A stretch of 64,000 nucleotides of DNA from Oribacterium sp. NK2B42 (GTDB taxonomy: Bacteria > Bacillota > Clostridia > Lachnospirales > Lachnospiraceae). The stretch covers positions 30,302-94,301 of the forward strand of contig NZ_AUJX01000011.1 of assembly GCF_000424445.1 (NCBI RefSeq), written 5' to 3'. Positions 27,329 to 37,284 of this stretch are shown here, piece by piece. The notes beneath the pieces were generated by a model. It was not told the DNA's origin. It was given only the letters and a program-made list of their open reading frames with translations, and made no database searches. Positions within the stretch are counted from its first letter, which is position 1. Each line of letters opens with the position of its first letter. The translations under genes and the position numbers were made by a program.

Positions 27329-27623
27329 TTATGTTTCCAAATAGCTCACACAGTAATCACCAAATTCTTTTGTATTTAATCCATTTAAATGAGCATACTC
27401 TTTAGCAGTCGAATTTGAAGATCTATAGACATATGTATCGCCAACTATCGGAGTATTATCTCCTAATTACCCGAAAATTATATTTCCAAATGACTTTATT
27501 GGCCTAAATTCCGCTTCTGAATCAAGCCACTCAACTGAATTTACAAACTTATCCGTAGGATACTCAAGAAAGAAAAGCGTATTTGGATACCCCATAGAAA
27601 AAACTTCTGTTAATAAAATCAGG
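27329..27623 (-). pseudogene. 3' remnant of a surface-protein-like gene
   Basis: A degraded frame with an internal TAA at 27467: before it GYPNTLFFLEYPTDKFVNSV, after it VGDTYVYRSSNSTAKEYAHL ending SYLET. The tail (…SxSTAKEYAxxNG) resembles the end of BspA-type leucine-rich-repeat proteins. No start codon or SD belongs to it; it abuts the stop of the gene at 27624. It implies that a larger gene once stood here. Confidence 0.5.
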
Positions 27624-28820
27624 CTATTCAAATGCAATATTTGTTGGTTTACATGAATTAGAAAATCTATAGACATAACCGCAGTATAGAGCAACATTAA
27701 AAATAGACATTATAAGTGATGGGTATTCTACACCAAAAAGAAAATATCCATATGTCATACATGACAGTAGAATCACTCCTACTCCATAAAAGAAAAACCT
27801 TTTATCAAAAAACACTAGCAATATCGCTGTAATTTCATAGATAAATCCGTACCTTTCATGCATGGTCGGCAAAAACAAAACACAGGTATAGGTTGTAATA
27901 TGTAACAATAAAATCAATCCATATAAATCTAATGAATAATTACTACTAATAACCTTCATAAGTATTCCGCCGAGAATCGTTGTTGTGAAAACGACTGCCA
28001 TTATCTTAAATTCTGCAAAATCACTTTCACCCCCGGACCATCCGCCAATAATATTCCAAAAGCTATTATAATTCAGCGAAATAGTGTTGTATGTCCCTGT
28101 TTGGTTCATATAAATACTAAAGGGATCCATAATACTTCTACCCATAATAATTCCAGGTAACGCTGAGACAACAAGTGTAAGTGGAATAATGAAAAAATAT
28201 GCCAGTGAAAATCTTTTTTGCATTACATATAAAATCAACAAAAACGGCAAGATAAATATTGTCTGAAATTTAAAAGAAAAAGCCATTCCTAACAGCATAA
28301 ACATCATTCCATATTTTTCTTTATTGTATGAATATAATGCTGCAAAAACAAAAAATGTATATATAGAATCACACTGTGCCCAACATGATGAGTTCAAAAA
28401 TACAATTGGACTGAACAATACTACACAATATACTTCTGCAAACTTATATGATTTTAATAAATCAAGTTTTTGACCCTTTTTATCATCGACCATTAAAAAT
28501 GAAACGATTATTGCCAATGCATAATCAAATATGACTGACAATAATTTATATGCATACAGCGACTTAATCGGCAATAACGTAAAAACATAAATAATAAATT
28601 GATAAAGAATATTATAATCACCAACTTGGCTTGCCAGACTATTAATTCCTTTTTCTTTTATTTCATCATACCAAGGTAATAAAAAACCTTCTGCATCTAT
28701 TGAAATAAAATCTCTATAGCAAAACCTTATAAATAAACTCAGTATCGTAACCATGCACAAAAAAAACAATATTCGGTTAGCTATCAAGATATCTATTATT
28801 TTTTGTTCAAATTTCGACAT
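27624..28820 (-). CDS. GT-C-type integral membrane glycosyltransferase
   Basis: 398 residues, about 10-11 membrane segments. The first extracytoplasmic loop holds acidic residues (FISIDAEGFLLPWYDEIKEK) and a conserved-looking GDYNILYQF, the arrangement of GT-C/GT87-like polyprenyl-phosphate-sugar-dependent transferases. It stands next to a GtrB-like enzyme (28857), which would supply the lipid-linked sugar. AT-rich compared with neighbours. Confidence 0.65.
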   Translation of the reverse strand: MSKFEQKIIDILIANRILFFLCMVTILSLFIRFCYRDFISIDAEGFLLPWYDEIKEKGINSLASQVGDYNILYQFIIYVFTLLPIKSLYAYKLLSVIFDYALAIIVSFLMVDDKKGQKLDLLKSYKFAEVYCVVLFSPIVFLNSSCWAQCDSIYTFFVFAALYSYNKEKYGMMFMLLGMAFSFKFQTIFILPFLLILYVMQKRFSLAYFFIIPLTLVVSALPGIIMGRSIMDPFSIYMNQTGTYNTISLNYNSFWNIIGGWSGGESDFAEFKIMAVVFTTTILGGILMKVISSNYSLDLYGLILLLHITTYTCVLFLPTMHERYGFIYEITAILLVFFDKRFFFYGVGVILLSCMTYGYFLFGVEYPSLIMSIFNVALYCGYVYRFSNSCKPTNIAFE

Positions 28821-28856
28821 TTCAACCTCTTAAGTATATGCTTCCCATTGCAGGAT

Positions 28857-29843
28857 CTATTTTTCTTTCAAAGAATATGTTCTTTCACTAATTATGTATC
28901 TTGGTCTTGCTTTTATCTCAATATATGATTTACCTACATATTCTCCAATAATGCCGAGAGCCAGCATATTTGCTCCGCCAAAGAAGCAGATGAGACATAT
29001 CATACTAGCCCAGCCGGCTACAGTACTGCCATTGACGAATCCAATAACCGCCCAGATAATTCCTATTAAAGACATGAACGTAACCAATGAACCAAAGCCT
29101 ATTATAAGTCTGATGGGTTTTATGGAAAGGCTTGTTATCCCATCAAAGGCTAGTGCCAACATTTTGGACAACGGATAATGACTCTCTCCGGCCATTCTCT
29201 CATGCCTTTCATAGAAAACACTGGTGCTTGGAAATCCGACTAGCGGGATAAGTCCTCTGAGAAACAGATTTACCTCGTGGAAATTTGCAAACTCCTTCAG
29301 GACCTTTTTGGAAATAAGTCTGTAATCCGCATGATTATAAACAACTTCAACACCTCCGAATTTATCCAACACCTTGTAAAAACTTTCCGCTGTGAATCTT
29401 TTAAAGAACGTGTCCGTATCTCTCTTTGATCTGACACCATAAACTACCTCATATCCCTCTGCATATTTATCAACCATTTCATCCATAGCATTGATATCAT
29501 CTTGTCCATCGCAGTCTATGGAAATGGTTATGTCACAGTAATCCATGGACTCCATAAGCCCTGCCAGGACGGCATTTTGATGTCCTCTGTTGCGACTTTG
29601 GGAGATACCTATAAAGTGTTTATCTTCCTTTGCGTATTGCTTTATGAGATTCCAAGTATCATCTTTGGAACCATCGTTCACAAACATAATTCTGGACTCA
29701 TCGCTTATCTTCCCTAAAGCCACAAGACTATTAATCTTCTCCAGAAAAAGCTTTGAAGAAATCGGAAGAACCTGTTCCTCATTGTAGCATGGAATCACAA
29801 TATATAGTATTGGCTTAGTTCTATCATTTTTACAATCCATCAT
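28857..29843 (-). CDS. GtrB/DPM1-like polyprenyl-phosphate glycosyltransferase
   Basis: 328 residues. A GT2 catalytic domain (YIVIPCYNEEQVLPISSKLF, SIDCDGQDD near residue 110) is followed by two C-terminal membrane helices (residues ~235-300), the GtrB layout. It should transfer a sugar from a nucleotide to polyprenyl phosphate on the cytosolic face. It sits between two GT-C-like proteins that may use the product outside. GGAGAG precedes tandem ATG codons. Confidence 0.85.
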   Translation of the reverse strand: MMDCKNDRTKPILYIVIPCYNEEQVLPISSKLFLEKINSLVALGKISDESRIMFVNDGSKDDTWNLIKQYAKEDKHFIGISQSRNRGHQNAVLAGLMESMDYCDITISIDCDGQDDINAMDEMVDKYAEGYEVVYGVRSKRDTDTFFKRFTAESFYKVLDKFGGVEVVYNHADYRLISKKVLKEFANFHEVNLFLRGLIPLVGFPSTSVFYERHERMAGESHYPLSKMLALAFDGITSLSIKPIRLIIGFGSLVTFMSLIGIIWAVIGFVNGSTVAGWASMICLICFFGGANMLALGIIGEYVGKSYIEIKARPRYIISERTYSLKEK

Positions 29844-29852
29844 TTCTCTCCT

Positions 29853-31346
29853 TTAATTTGATAATCCACCATTTAATAAATAGTTTTTTTCAGTTGTTGC
29901 TACTGTTTCAATAACTTTTAGTCTATTTGATGTCAAGCCATACGCATATGCAAACTCAGCAAATCTTTGACCTGCATATGTACCATAAGGCCAATTTGAA
30001 GGACCATCAAATTCCGGAACAAAGACAGTTACTTCAGTACTATTGTTTCTATCAATTTCCTGTAACTGTTCTATGATATCATCACATATTTGATAGGCTG
30101 CTTCCGGTTCCAAATCCTGTCTGACCATAGACTCTTTATATGTCTTTCCAACAGTTTCGCAATTGAACAAAATTATGATAAGCGCTAAAAGATATAATGA
30201 TTTTAATGGCTTGTATTTCTTACTTATGACATATAAAGAAAAGATTTCGATGATCATCAACCAAAAGAAACCACCATATATTACATCAAATCTTTGTATG
30301 TAATTTGGTTGTACTTTTGTGCAAAGCATTATCTCATACGTTATAATCAAAATTGCATTTAACGCTCCAAACGCAATAAAACCGGTCAACCGTTTTTCCC
30401 CATTTCGGAATAAAACGATCAAGCCAGATACCGCTATGATAACAAAACTAATAAAGCAAGCCTTGTTCACTGTTTTTACAAGTCCAAATAATAGTTTTGT
30501 CGTTTCAATCAGGCAATCCTGATAATTCCCAAAATCATAATTATAGTCGGCTCTTCCTCCTGTTGCCTCCATTACCTGCGAAACCGCCCATGCCGACAAA
30601 ATGATCAATTTCCAATATCTTGATGCAAAAAATTCTTTCCAGGACTTACTCTTTGTTTTAATCACTTTTATTATTTCAAAAAGCAAGCTTGTGCCTACAT
30701 AAACAGCAAGGATTATTGAGGAAAAAAGGTTTGAAAACAAGCACAGATAAACTGCTACGATTTCAATATTGCTATACACTAATCCATGTTTAATACCATT
30801 TTCTTCCGAATAAATCATATAGCAGACAATTCCACATGCTAAAAGGTTCGGTATAACATAATAAAAATAAGTACATGCATCAAGTGAATGTAACGCATAA
30901 ATATTGGGTGAATCCGAAGAACTTCTAAAAACCCAAAAACCAGCCAGAATATAAAACGCCAAATATGCCAGAATCTCTTTTAACTGCATATTGTTGTGTT
31001 TCAATAGTTTACTTAATTGAAAAAGTAACAATAACTGAAAAAGCGAGACTGTGATAGCGTATGTAACTGTTAAACAATGAAAAATACCTGTGCTTTTAAA
31101 AAATGGATATATGCCATATGCGCAAATTCTTGTCACAAAAGGCATAAGTATTTCAGGCAACACTCTTGTCGGATTCCAGAGATGCACTATAGGGATGGCA
31201 TTTCTTGCCTCATAACTATATAGCCAATCATCAGTATCCGAGATTACAATCGGATGTACTGTAGAAAAAAAGGCAACAAAAAAAGCAAATGCTATTGCCC
31301 CAAATAGTAATATCCCCATGTTTTCTTTCATCCTCTGCTTTTCCAT
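29853..31346 (-). CDS. Polytopic membrane protein, GtrC-like glycosyltransferase candidate
   Basis: 497 residues with about 11-12 membrane segments, acidic first loop (VISDTDDWLYSYEARNAIPI) and a C-terminal extracytoplasmic domain, a layout shared by GtrC-type serotype-conversion and other GT-C enzymes. The stop is 10 bp from the GtrB-like gene, supporting joint function. No GtrA-type flippase is present. Confidence 0.6.
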   Translation of the reverse strand: MEKQRMKENMGILLFGAIAFAFFVAFFSTVHPIVISDTDDWLYSYEARNAIPIVHLWNPTRVLPEILMPFVTRICAYGIYPFFKSTGIFHCLTVTYAITVSLFQLLLLFQLSKLLKHNNMQLKEILAYLAFYILAGFWVFRSSSDSPNIYALHSLDACTYFYYVIPNLLACGIVCYMIYSEENGIKHGLVYSNIEIVAVYLCLFSNLFSSIILAVYVGTSLLFEIIKVIKTKSKSWKEFFASRYWKLIILSAWAVSQVMEATGGRADYNYDFGNYQDCLIETTKLLFGLVKTVNKACFISFVIIAVSGLIVLFRNGEKRLTGFIAFGALNAILIITYEIMLCTKVQPNYIQRFDVIYGGFFWLMIIEIFSLYVISKKYKPLKSLYLLALIIILFNCETVGKTYKESMVRQDLEPEAAYQICDDIIEQLQEIDRNNSTEVTVFVPEFDGPSNWPYGTYAGQRFAEFAYAYGLTSNRLKVIETVATTEKNYLLNGGLSN

Positions 31347-31376
31347 TATTAATTCTCCTTTAATATAATCACTTAA

Positions 31377-33422
31377 CTAAATACTTGTATTATGTTTTTT
31401 AATCTTTTTAATGCCTAACTCAATTCCTATTTCTATTATCATAGAAATTAATAGTTGAATCGTTATACATATAACCATGCATACAAAATGATTAGTGTCA
31501 AAGTACTTTGACAACAATTTAAGTACCATTTGGTTCATAAGTGTATATACCACAAGGACAATACAAATCGTTTCTCCAACATTGCTTAATATAAGTTCTA
31601 ATATAGCGATATGTTTTTCAATATGATCAGCCAGCATCATGATAATAACAATTGCTGCCATTGCACCAGTAAACACGTAACCATATGGTTCAAGATGTTT
31701 TGTCTCAACATTCAGCCCACCAATATAAATCACATATACCCATATAGGAGCTATTGCAAAATACAGAAAATTTTTATTTATAACTCGATCATACAGTACA
31801 TTCTTCAGACTTTTACCAACTGCATAGTATAACAGACAATATAAAACCATGTCTGCATTAAACGGAATATAAAACTCTGTTATTTTGCTTAAGTATAATC
31901 CACATATTGAGGTCAAAAGAATCACACTCATTTTTATGAATTCATTACTTATACAGAAATCTATTATAGTATAAAGAATTTTGACAGCAAATAATAATAA
32001 AAGAAAATCTACCGGCCATAACGGTATGTTTCTTAAAAAGACTATTTCTGCACTTGGATCGCACATAAATAAACCATTCCAAATATTTGAGATCATTTCT
32101 GAATCAAATATCTTATGATTTATTAATACGAAGCCTAGTACAAAAAACAAATATGGAACTAAATACTTTGTAACACCTTCTTTAATCCCGTAGATAAATC
32201 CTTTGACTCCAGAACTCGCTATTCCCTCCACGAATAAGAGTGCTACAAAATCATATGAACAAATTATATTTCTTAATCCTTCATCTATTGCAAAGTACTT
32301 TATCATGATGCTTAACACAACTATGCCTTTAAAGACATCTGTAATCGTTGTATCACTATTGTCATCATTCCGATAAATCAACTGTTGCGATAAAATATCT
32401 CTGATTTTTATTTTTTTAATTCCAATTACTATCGCAGCTCCAAAAACAGCAAAAACTATTTCCATAATCATCCTGATATAGATTCTTGTATCACCTTCAA
32501 AAGGGGTTCTGTTAAGGATGGCATCATAATACCGGCCTAATGTTTCAAGAGAATATAGATGAAAACATAGAATAATCAATGAGTTCTGCCCTATCCAGTT
32601 TAGTAGCCTACCTTTATAATTCTTCGCTCCAAAATACAGAACTGTACTACCAGATAGTCCGACAATCAAAGATATAATAACATCTGCCATGCTGACGCCA
32701 CAAAAATCGGACCAACAATAATTATTTTTTATTCCTATCACCAATACTATAATTGCCAGAATACAATGTGGCCATTTTATCAGGCTCAGCAGTTCCTTCT
32801 TTTTGATTTCATATCCAATCCACAAGAAAAAAACTGCCATCATTCCTGACTGAATGCTGAATGGGACCTCAAAAAACCTTGATGAAATCATTCCTAATAT
32901 TGAAATTATGGCGCTTACCAAGCCCAATGCAAAATCATCTTCACAAATAAAATGTAGTATCAATTGGAATAATATAATCGAAAAGTACATTGCAGGCAGA
33001 AACCATATTGCTCCGATACGTGTATTTAACTCGATATTTGCGAAAGTGGTCTTTGCTCCAGACGCAAAAAAGCTTCTAATCAAATCTGTTTTAATTATGG
33101 AGGTTATTACAGCGATATCTTTCTCTGCGAATAAATAACTATTGATTATGTCAGTAATCATTATTGCCAAACAGGTATAAAAATATGGAACCATCAATTT
33201 TGAAAATCTTGCAGATAAAAACTCTGCCGTTAGCTCTTTCTTTTTACTCGTATACCCAGCAAGTAAAAAGAACATCACCAAATGGATTCCAAAGACAAAA
33301 CGAAAATTCCATCTGCCCTGAATCCATAGTCCGATATGTCCAATTATTACAAGTAGAATCGCTATTCCTTTAGCGTTATCTATCCACTCAATTCTTTGAC
33401 TTTTATTATTACTTTCATTCAT
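31377..33422 (-). CDS. Tandem-duplicated acyltransferase 3 protein
   Basis: 681 residues, about twice the usual length. Residues 10-340 are a normal membrane acyltransferase (IEWIDNAKGIAILLVIIGHI with the catalytic-type histidine, MVPYFYTCLA). Residues ~365-670 repeat the plan: DVFKGIVVLSIMIKYFAIDE, LVPYLFFVLGFVLI, IPLWPVDFLLLLF. In the second half the histidine position is occupied by lysine/tyrosine, so it may be catalytically dead. First gene behind promoter copy B (33462). Confidence 0.75.
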   Translation of the reverse strand: MNESNNKSQRIEWIDNAKGIAILLVIIGHIGLWIQGRWNFRFVFGIHLVMFFLLAGYTSKKKELTAEFLSARFSKLMVPYFYTCLAIMITDIINSYLFAEKDIAVITSIIKTDLIRSFFASGAKTTFANIELNTRIGAIWFLPAMYFSIILFQLILHFICEDDFALGLVSAIISILGMISSRFFEVPFSIQSGMMAVFFLWIGYEIKKKELLSLIKWPHCILAIIVLVIGIKNNYCWSDFCGVSMADVIISLIVGLSGSTVLYFGAKNYKGRLLNWIGQNSLIILCFHLYSLETLGRYYDAILNRTPFEGDTRIYIRMIMEIVFAVFGAAIVIGIKKIKIRDILSQQLIYRNDDNSDTTITDVFKGIVVLSIMIKYFAIDEGLRNIICSYDFVALLFVEGIASSGVKGFIYGIKEGVTKYLVPYLFFVLGFVLINHKIFDSEMISNIWNGLFMCDPSAEIVFLRNIPLWPVDFLLLLFAVKILYTIIDFCISNEFIKMSVILLTSICGLYLSKITEFYIPFNADMVLYCLLYYAVGKSLKNVLYDRVINKNFLYFAIAPIWVYVIYIGGLNVETKHLEPYGYVFTGAMAAIVIIMMLADHIEKHIAILELILSNVGETICIVLVVYTLMNQMVLKLLSKYFDTNHFVCMVICITIQLLISMIIEIGIELGIKKIKKHNTSI

Positions 33423-33461
33423 ACTATGCCTAATCCCCTATATAAACTCATAAACCAAAGG

Positions 33462-33513
33462 ATTATAACACAAGAGCCGAGCTCTTACTACACTATCTTC
33501 GTAAAAGCCCGAC
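33462..33513 (-). promoter_or_regulatory. Promoter-plus-dyad element, copy B
   Basis: Near-copy of the element at 27266: GGGCTTTTACGAAGA, a degenerate GTAAGAGCTC arm, then CGGCTCTTGTGTTATAAT with the extended -10. It lies 40 bp upstream of the acyltransferase start. Confidence 0.65.
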
Positions 33514-33546
33514 CAACTATTGTAAGCTCTGTCCTGTTCAAAAATG

Positions 33547-33951
33547 TCACACAATTCCTTCAACGAGAATCCTGTCGCCTATTTTTACTTCATCCACACC
33601 TGTTTTCTTGTCCTTGTTAAAGCAAAAACTCAACATATATCCCTTTGATAAGCCAAAATAATCCATATATCCCAGAACTTGCTTCTCACCATCCTCGTTA
33701 TATCTTGAATCTCGCCAGATTTTGAGTTCAATCACATATATTCTTCCAAGATAGTGTATAACTACATCCATACGCTTATGGTCTCTTGTCTGTTCTTCTA
33801 TGCTATATGTTCCTGTTCCATTGATTATAGGTGACAGATATGTAAGAAATCTTTCTCTTCCCTCTTGTTCAAGAAATCTCTCAGATTCCTCTCCATGGAT
33901 TCTATTATGCGCTTCGATAAAATGCTCCATAATAAGCTTTACGTCCAGCAT
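33547..33951 (-). CDS. PD-(D/E)XK domain of an amber-split AAA protein
   Basis: 134 residues. MDVVIHYLGRIYVIELKIWR shows the D…ExK nuclease-like core of the PDDEXK_9/DUF1703 C-terminal domain normally fused to an AAA module. The upstream 33958 gene ends with TAG in the same frame, three codons before this ATG; without the stop the two form a typical ~531-residue protein. AGGATAGG precedes the ATG, so reinitiation is possible. Confidence 0.7.
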   Translation of the reverse strand: MLDVKLIMEHFIEAHNRIHGEESERFLEQEGRERFLTYLSPIINGTGTYSIEEQTRDHKRMDVVIHYLGRIYVIELKIWRDSRYNEDGEKQVLGYMDYFGLSKGYMLSFCFNKDKKTGVDEVKIGDRILVEGIV

Positions 33952-33957
33952 CCTATC

Positions 33958-35142
33958 CTATGTTACAAAAACAGATTTATCGGCAGAGGCCAATTGCTTC
34001 ATATCATTATTCTTCTTGCTCTCACCGATAAAATAGTTATATAGGCGCATTTCAAATATCTTATTACTTACCGCAACAGTATTATGGTCATTAACGATAA
34101 AACCATACATTCTGAGAAGTCTTTGTTCTTCGTCATCGGGAAGGTAAGCAATTATTTCACCCTTCATCAAAATATCTCTTAAAGAATCTTTCAACCTCGG
34201 CATATTCACAAGCTTACCCATAACAGAATCAAAAAAAGTGTTATCTTCCTGAAGAATCCGTTTTATAGCCTCATCAACGCCATACAACGACCATGCTTCT
34301 GTGCTCGTTTCAAGTGCAGCTGGAACCAGCTTTTCATCTATAATCTGACAAATACGGCTAACAAGATATGGATAGCCATTTGTATACCTTCGGATATAGC
34401 TGGAAATTTCTTCTGTTTTCATTCCGGTATGATGTTCTTCCTCATATTCATCCAGCATATTTTTGATTCCCGACTGTGAAAGACTCATATCTATATCAAA
34501 GTCTGTTGCTATATTCCAGGGACTATTAACTTTATGCTCATCATATGAACGGATTTTTGCTTTGAGATGTTTTACGTCTGTAACGCCTGCCAGTATGACT
34601 GATTGAAACGCCGGTGCTCCATCAGATTCCCTTGATATATACCCATCTCTTAAAAGTCCCAGAAAATCAAGAAAAACCTGATTATTGGTAGCACTGTCAA
34701 CCTCGTCTATGATCATAACCACAGGTTTCTCTTTTCCTGCGATCCACCTTCTAAAGGTTCTGTATAGCTCATCCATTTTAAGTGTTTTCGGTTCTCCCAG
34801 ACAAAAATTTTCAAAACGCTCAACGGTTTTATCCGGAATATCAACTCCAAAAAACTCTTTCTGATCTAAGGTCAATCTTGAAAAAGACTGCACAAATTCA
34901 CCTTCTGTTTGATATCCGGCATTCGTGATTCCTTCAAAACTAAAGTTCAAAACAACATATTCTTCAGATAGCGATTTTTGTAAAGCTTTCAGTGTAGTGG
35001 TCTTACCATATTGTCTTGCTCTATTTATAGTAAAGTACTTGCCTTCATCTACAAGTTCTTTTATTTCTTTTACTCTATCAGTTAAATCCACCATATAGTG
35101 TTTTGAAGGTATACAAACCGCAGTAGTATTGAACTTCTTCAT
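33958..35142 (-). CDS. AAA-ATPase-like protein (DUF1703 family), lacking its C-terminal domain
   Basis: 394 residues. INRARQYGKTTTLKALQKSL is the P-loop, VVMIIDEVDSATNN the Walker B, and VILAGVTDVKHLK a further family motif. Proteins with this N-terminus usually carry a PD-(D/E)XK domain at the end; here an in-frame TAG at 33958 separates it. These genes are abundant and mobile in gut Firmicutes and Bacteroidetes; their function is not established. It interrupts an otherwise continuous polysaccharide region, with a terminator upstream at 35194. Confidence 0.8.
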   Translation of the reverse strand: MKKFNTTAVCIPSKHYMVDLTDRVKEIKELVDEGKYFTINRARQYGKTTTLKALQKSLSEEYVVLNFSFEGITNAGYQTEGEFVQSFSRLTLDQKEFFGVDIPDKTVERFENFCLGEPKTLKMDELYRTFRRWIAGKEKPVVMIIDEVDSATNNQVFLDFLGLLRDGYISRESDGAPAFQSVILAGVTDVKHLKAKIRSYDEHKVNSPWNIATDFDIDMSLSQSGIKNMLDEYEEEHHTGMKTEEISSYIRRYTNGYPYLVSRICQIIDEKLVPAALETSTEAWSLYGVDEAIKRILQEDNTFFDSVMGKLVNMPRLKDSLRDILMKGEIIAYLPDDEEQRLLRMYGFIVNDHNTVAVSNKIFEMRLYNYFIGESKKNNDMKQLASADKSVFVT

Positions 35143-35193
35143 ATATATCCTTTCCTGTCAATTATCATAACAGAATTAATCTTTCAAATTATC

Positions 35194-35243
35194 AAAAAGG
35201 AGCTATCGCGCCACAGTAGCTTACTGTATCAGTCGATAGCCCC
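35194..35243 (-). terminator. Intrinsic terminator after the second GlfT2-like gene
   Basis: GGGGCTATCG and CGATAGCTCC enclose a small CAGTA/TACTG hairpin and are followed by TTTTTG on the minus strand. Confidence 0.8.
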
Positions 35244-35364
35244 TTATATTTTAACACTTAAGTACTGCTACTTTATCCATAATTTTATTCTCCTATCCAC
35301 TTACAACCTTTTATTAAACCAATTCTCTCATGATTCCAACAAACATCATGCAGTATCCTACAGT

Positions 35365-37284
35365 TCACTCTATCCCCAGATACTTCTTCCAGCTTTCCTT
35401 CGTGGTGTACTTTGCCAGATTCTTTCGATATGACTCTTTCGCTTCATCGAATCTTGCATCGATTGCCTTGTTGGCTTTGATGATCATCTTGATATATGAA
35501 AACAGTTCCTTGTAATCCTTCTTTGCCACAACTGCCTTGTTGCTTGACAGTTCATAGTAAACCACATTTTTGCTTCTGAATGTCTTGAAGCCCTTTTCGA
35601 TACAAGAAGATGAAATCGTCTTTCCATTGGATGGAAGCAGCCAGCCGTTGAATGTTATCTTCTCAAGCAAATGCTTTTCCTTAGGGTACTTTTCATTGGT
35701 ACGGTATACATGTTCAATTTCATCCAAACCATACTCCGATTTGTACCTTGATATTTCCTTTCTTACATTTTCCGGCATATCCACTTCATCTATGGATTTC
35801 AGCGGGAACCTCTCAGCATACTCTTTTCTGAGCCTGTTATTGAGCGCCTCTGCATCCTGCTTATACAGCCATTCCGGTCCTTTCAGGAAGTCGAGGAGAC
35901 CCTGGTAGATGAACTTCACACTTGCATACTGATAACTGATTATATAAACCGTCATCATTCTGAAAATTTTCTTTTTAATATAGTTCTTATTTACATTTTC
36001 ATAGTGCATGACAGTACTTATGAGCGGATTTCGTGTGTCATAATATGCATTTGTCCCTATAAATGCAAGTTCAAATCCCTTGTGCCATACACTTATTCCA
36101 TTGAGAAATACTGTGCCCGAATCCAGAAACTGCATCTCAAAGTTCATGTCGTCATGATGGATGAACAGTGGAATAGGCAAATGTTTTCGTTCTATGAGCT
36201 GTATCGGATAACAGCAGCACCACCAGCCGGAATAGAGCTTGTTTTCTCCACTTGTTCCGAGCATCCCTTCTTTTACACAGTTTTCATACTTACTTATATC
36301 TGTAAGAAGATTGTCATTTACAACCCTGAAATCATCGAAATACTCGCCGCAGGCATGAACGATTCCCGGATAATCCTCCCTCAGCAGCGTCCCCCCAAGC
36401 CTCAGATCTTTGTATTCTTCCTTAACAGTCGCCATAAATCCGTAGGCTCTCACAAAAACATCCGGGTCAAAAACCGCATCATCATCCATGAGAAGCACGT
36501 GGGTCAGTCCATACTCTTCCTTATGGCTAAGAGCCTCCAGCATTCCTCTGGTAAAGCCTGCAGCACCACCGTAGTTTTTATTTGGGAAGATGTTGATGAT
36601 TCCATCGCTCTTTTTCATGAGTTCTGTCATATCCTGATGCTGCCCGAGAGTCTGCCCGTTATCTACCAAAAAGACCTTGAGATGTTCAGAGACCTCTTTA
36701 CATCCAAGTGTGTCGCCCTCAAGCTTCGCTTTTTTGGCGTCTTCTATCATGGTCATGAGAGACTTCATATTTCTGTATACGTAAGGCTCTCTTCTAAAGG
36801 TGCAGATATCTACAACGATATTTACATCTCTCGTAGTAGCGATCTCGCCACCCATGAAGCCTCTTACTTCAAGATGATCAGGATCTATATTGGATTCCTT
36901 GTCATAGTAGAGTCTGAACCAGAAAACTCCTTCATCGTAGTCGGCATAAGGAAAACTGAATACACCAAAAGCTCCGATTACTGAAGATAAAGCCGTATGG
37001 TTCTCCTTGGAACCACCATTATCCATATTCAGGTTATGTTCAATCCCTGGTATTTCATATACCGCCACTTCTTCCCGGTCATACATCAAAGCAATCTTTT
37101 TGAATCCCGGGGCGGAAAGATACAGCTTAAGCCCAGTGATATCCGTATACTTTTTATGTTTTTTTATCTGAAAAAGGTTGAAGTAACCGTCAAAATCGAT
37201 TTGTCCATCTATATATTTATGGTAGTAAAGGTCACTTATGGGACATATTTCCTTTTGTGGCAATAATATACTTTGAAGTCTCAT
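35365..37284 (-). CDS. GlfT2-like GT2 glycosyltransferase (copy 2)
   Basis: 639 residues. N-terminal beta-sandwich (DGYFNLFQIKKHKKYTDITG), GT-A domain with FPNKNYGGAAGFTRGMLEAL, LLMDDDAVFDPD near residue 265, HHDDMNFEMQ and WHKGFELAF, and the C-terminal helical domain ending in KESWKKYLGIE. It closely resembles the next gene upstream (37402), so the pair arose by tandem duplication; sequential or alternating addition of two linkages is a plausible inference. Confidence 0.88.
   Translation of the reverse strand: MRLQSILLPQKEICPISDLYYHKYIDGQIDFDGYFNLFQIKKHKKYTDITGLKLYLSAPGFKKIALMYDREEVAVYEIPGIEHNLNMDNGGSKENHTALSSVIGAFGVFSFPYADYDEGVFWFRLYYDKESNIDPDHLEVRGFMGGEIATTRDVNIVVDICTFRREPYVYRNMKSLMTMIEDAKKAKLEGDTLGCKEVSEHLKVFLVDNGQTLGQHQDMTELMKKSDGIINIFPNKNYGGAAGFTRGMLEALSHKEEYGLTHVLLMDDDAVFDPDVFVRAYGFMATVKEEYKDLRLGGTLLREDYPGIVHACGEYFDDFRVVNDNLLTDISKYENCVKEGMLGTSGENKLYSGWWCCCYPIQLIERKHLPIPLFIHHDDMNFEMQFLDSGTVFLNGISVWHKGFELAFIGTNAYYDTRNPLISTVMHYENVNKNYIKKKIFRMMTVYIISYQYASVKFIYQGLLDFLKGPEWLYKQDAEALNNRLRKEYAERFPLKSIDEVDMPENVRKEISRYKSEYGLDEIEHVYRTNEKYPKEKHLLEKITFNGWLLPSNGKTISSSCIEKGFKTFRSKNVVYYELSSNKAVVAKKDYKELFSYIKMIIKANKAIDARFDEAKESYRKNLAKYTTKESWKKYLGIE

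Noticed and set aside
7085..34000. Genome-wide recoding of TAG as a sense codon
   Set aside because: The ferredoxin-like gene ends naturally at a TAG at its expected length, directly before the next gene, so the two split genes are better seen as nonsense mutations or local exceptions.
36004..36984. Plus-strand open frame of 326 codons
   Set aside because: Shadow of the GlfT2-like gene at 35365, which has clear catalytic motifs.
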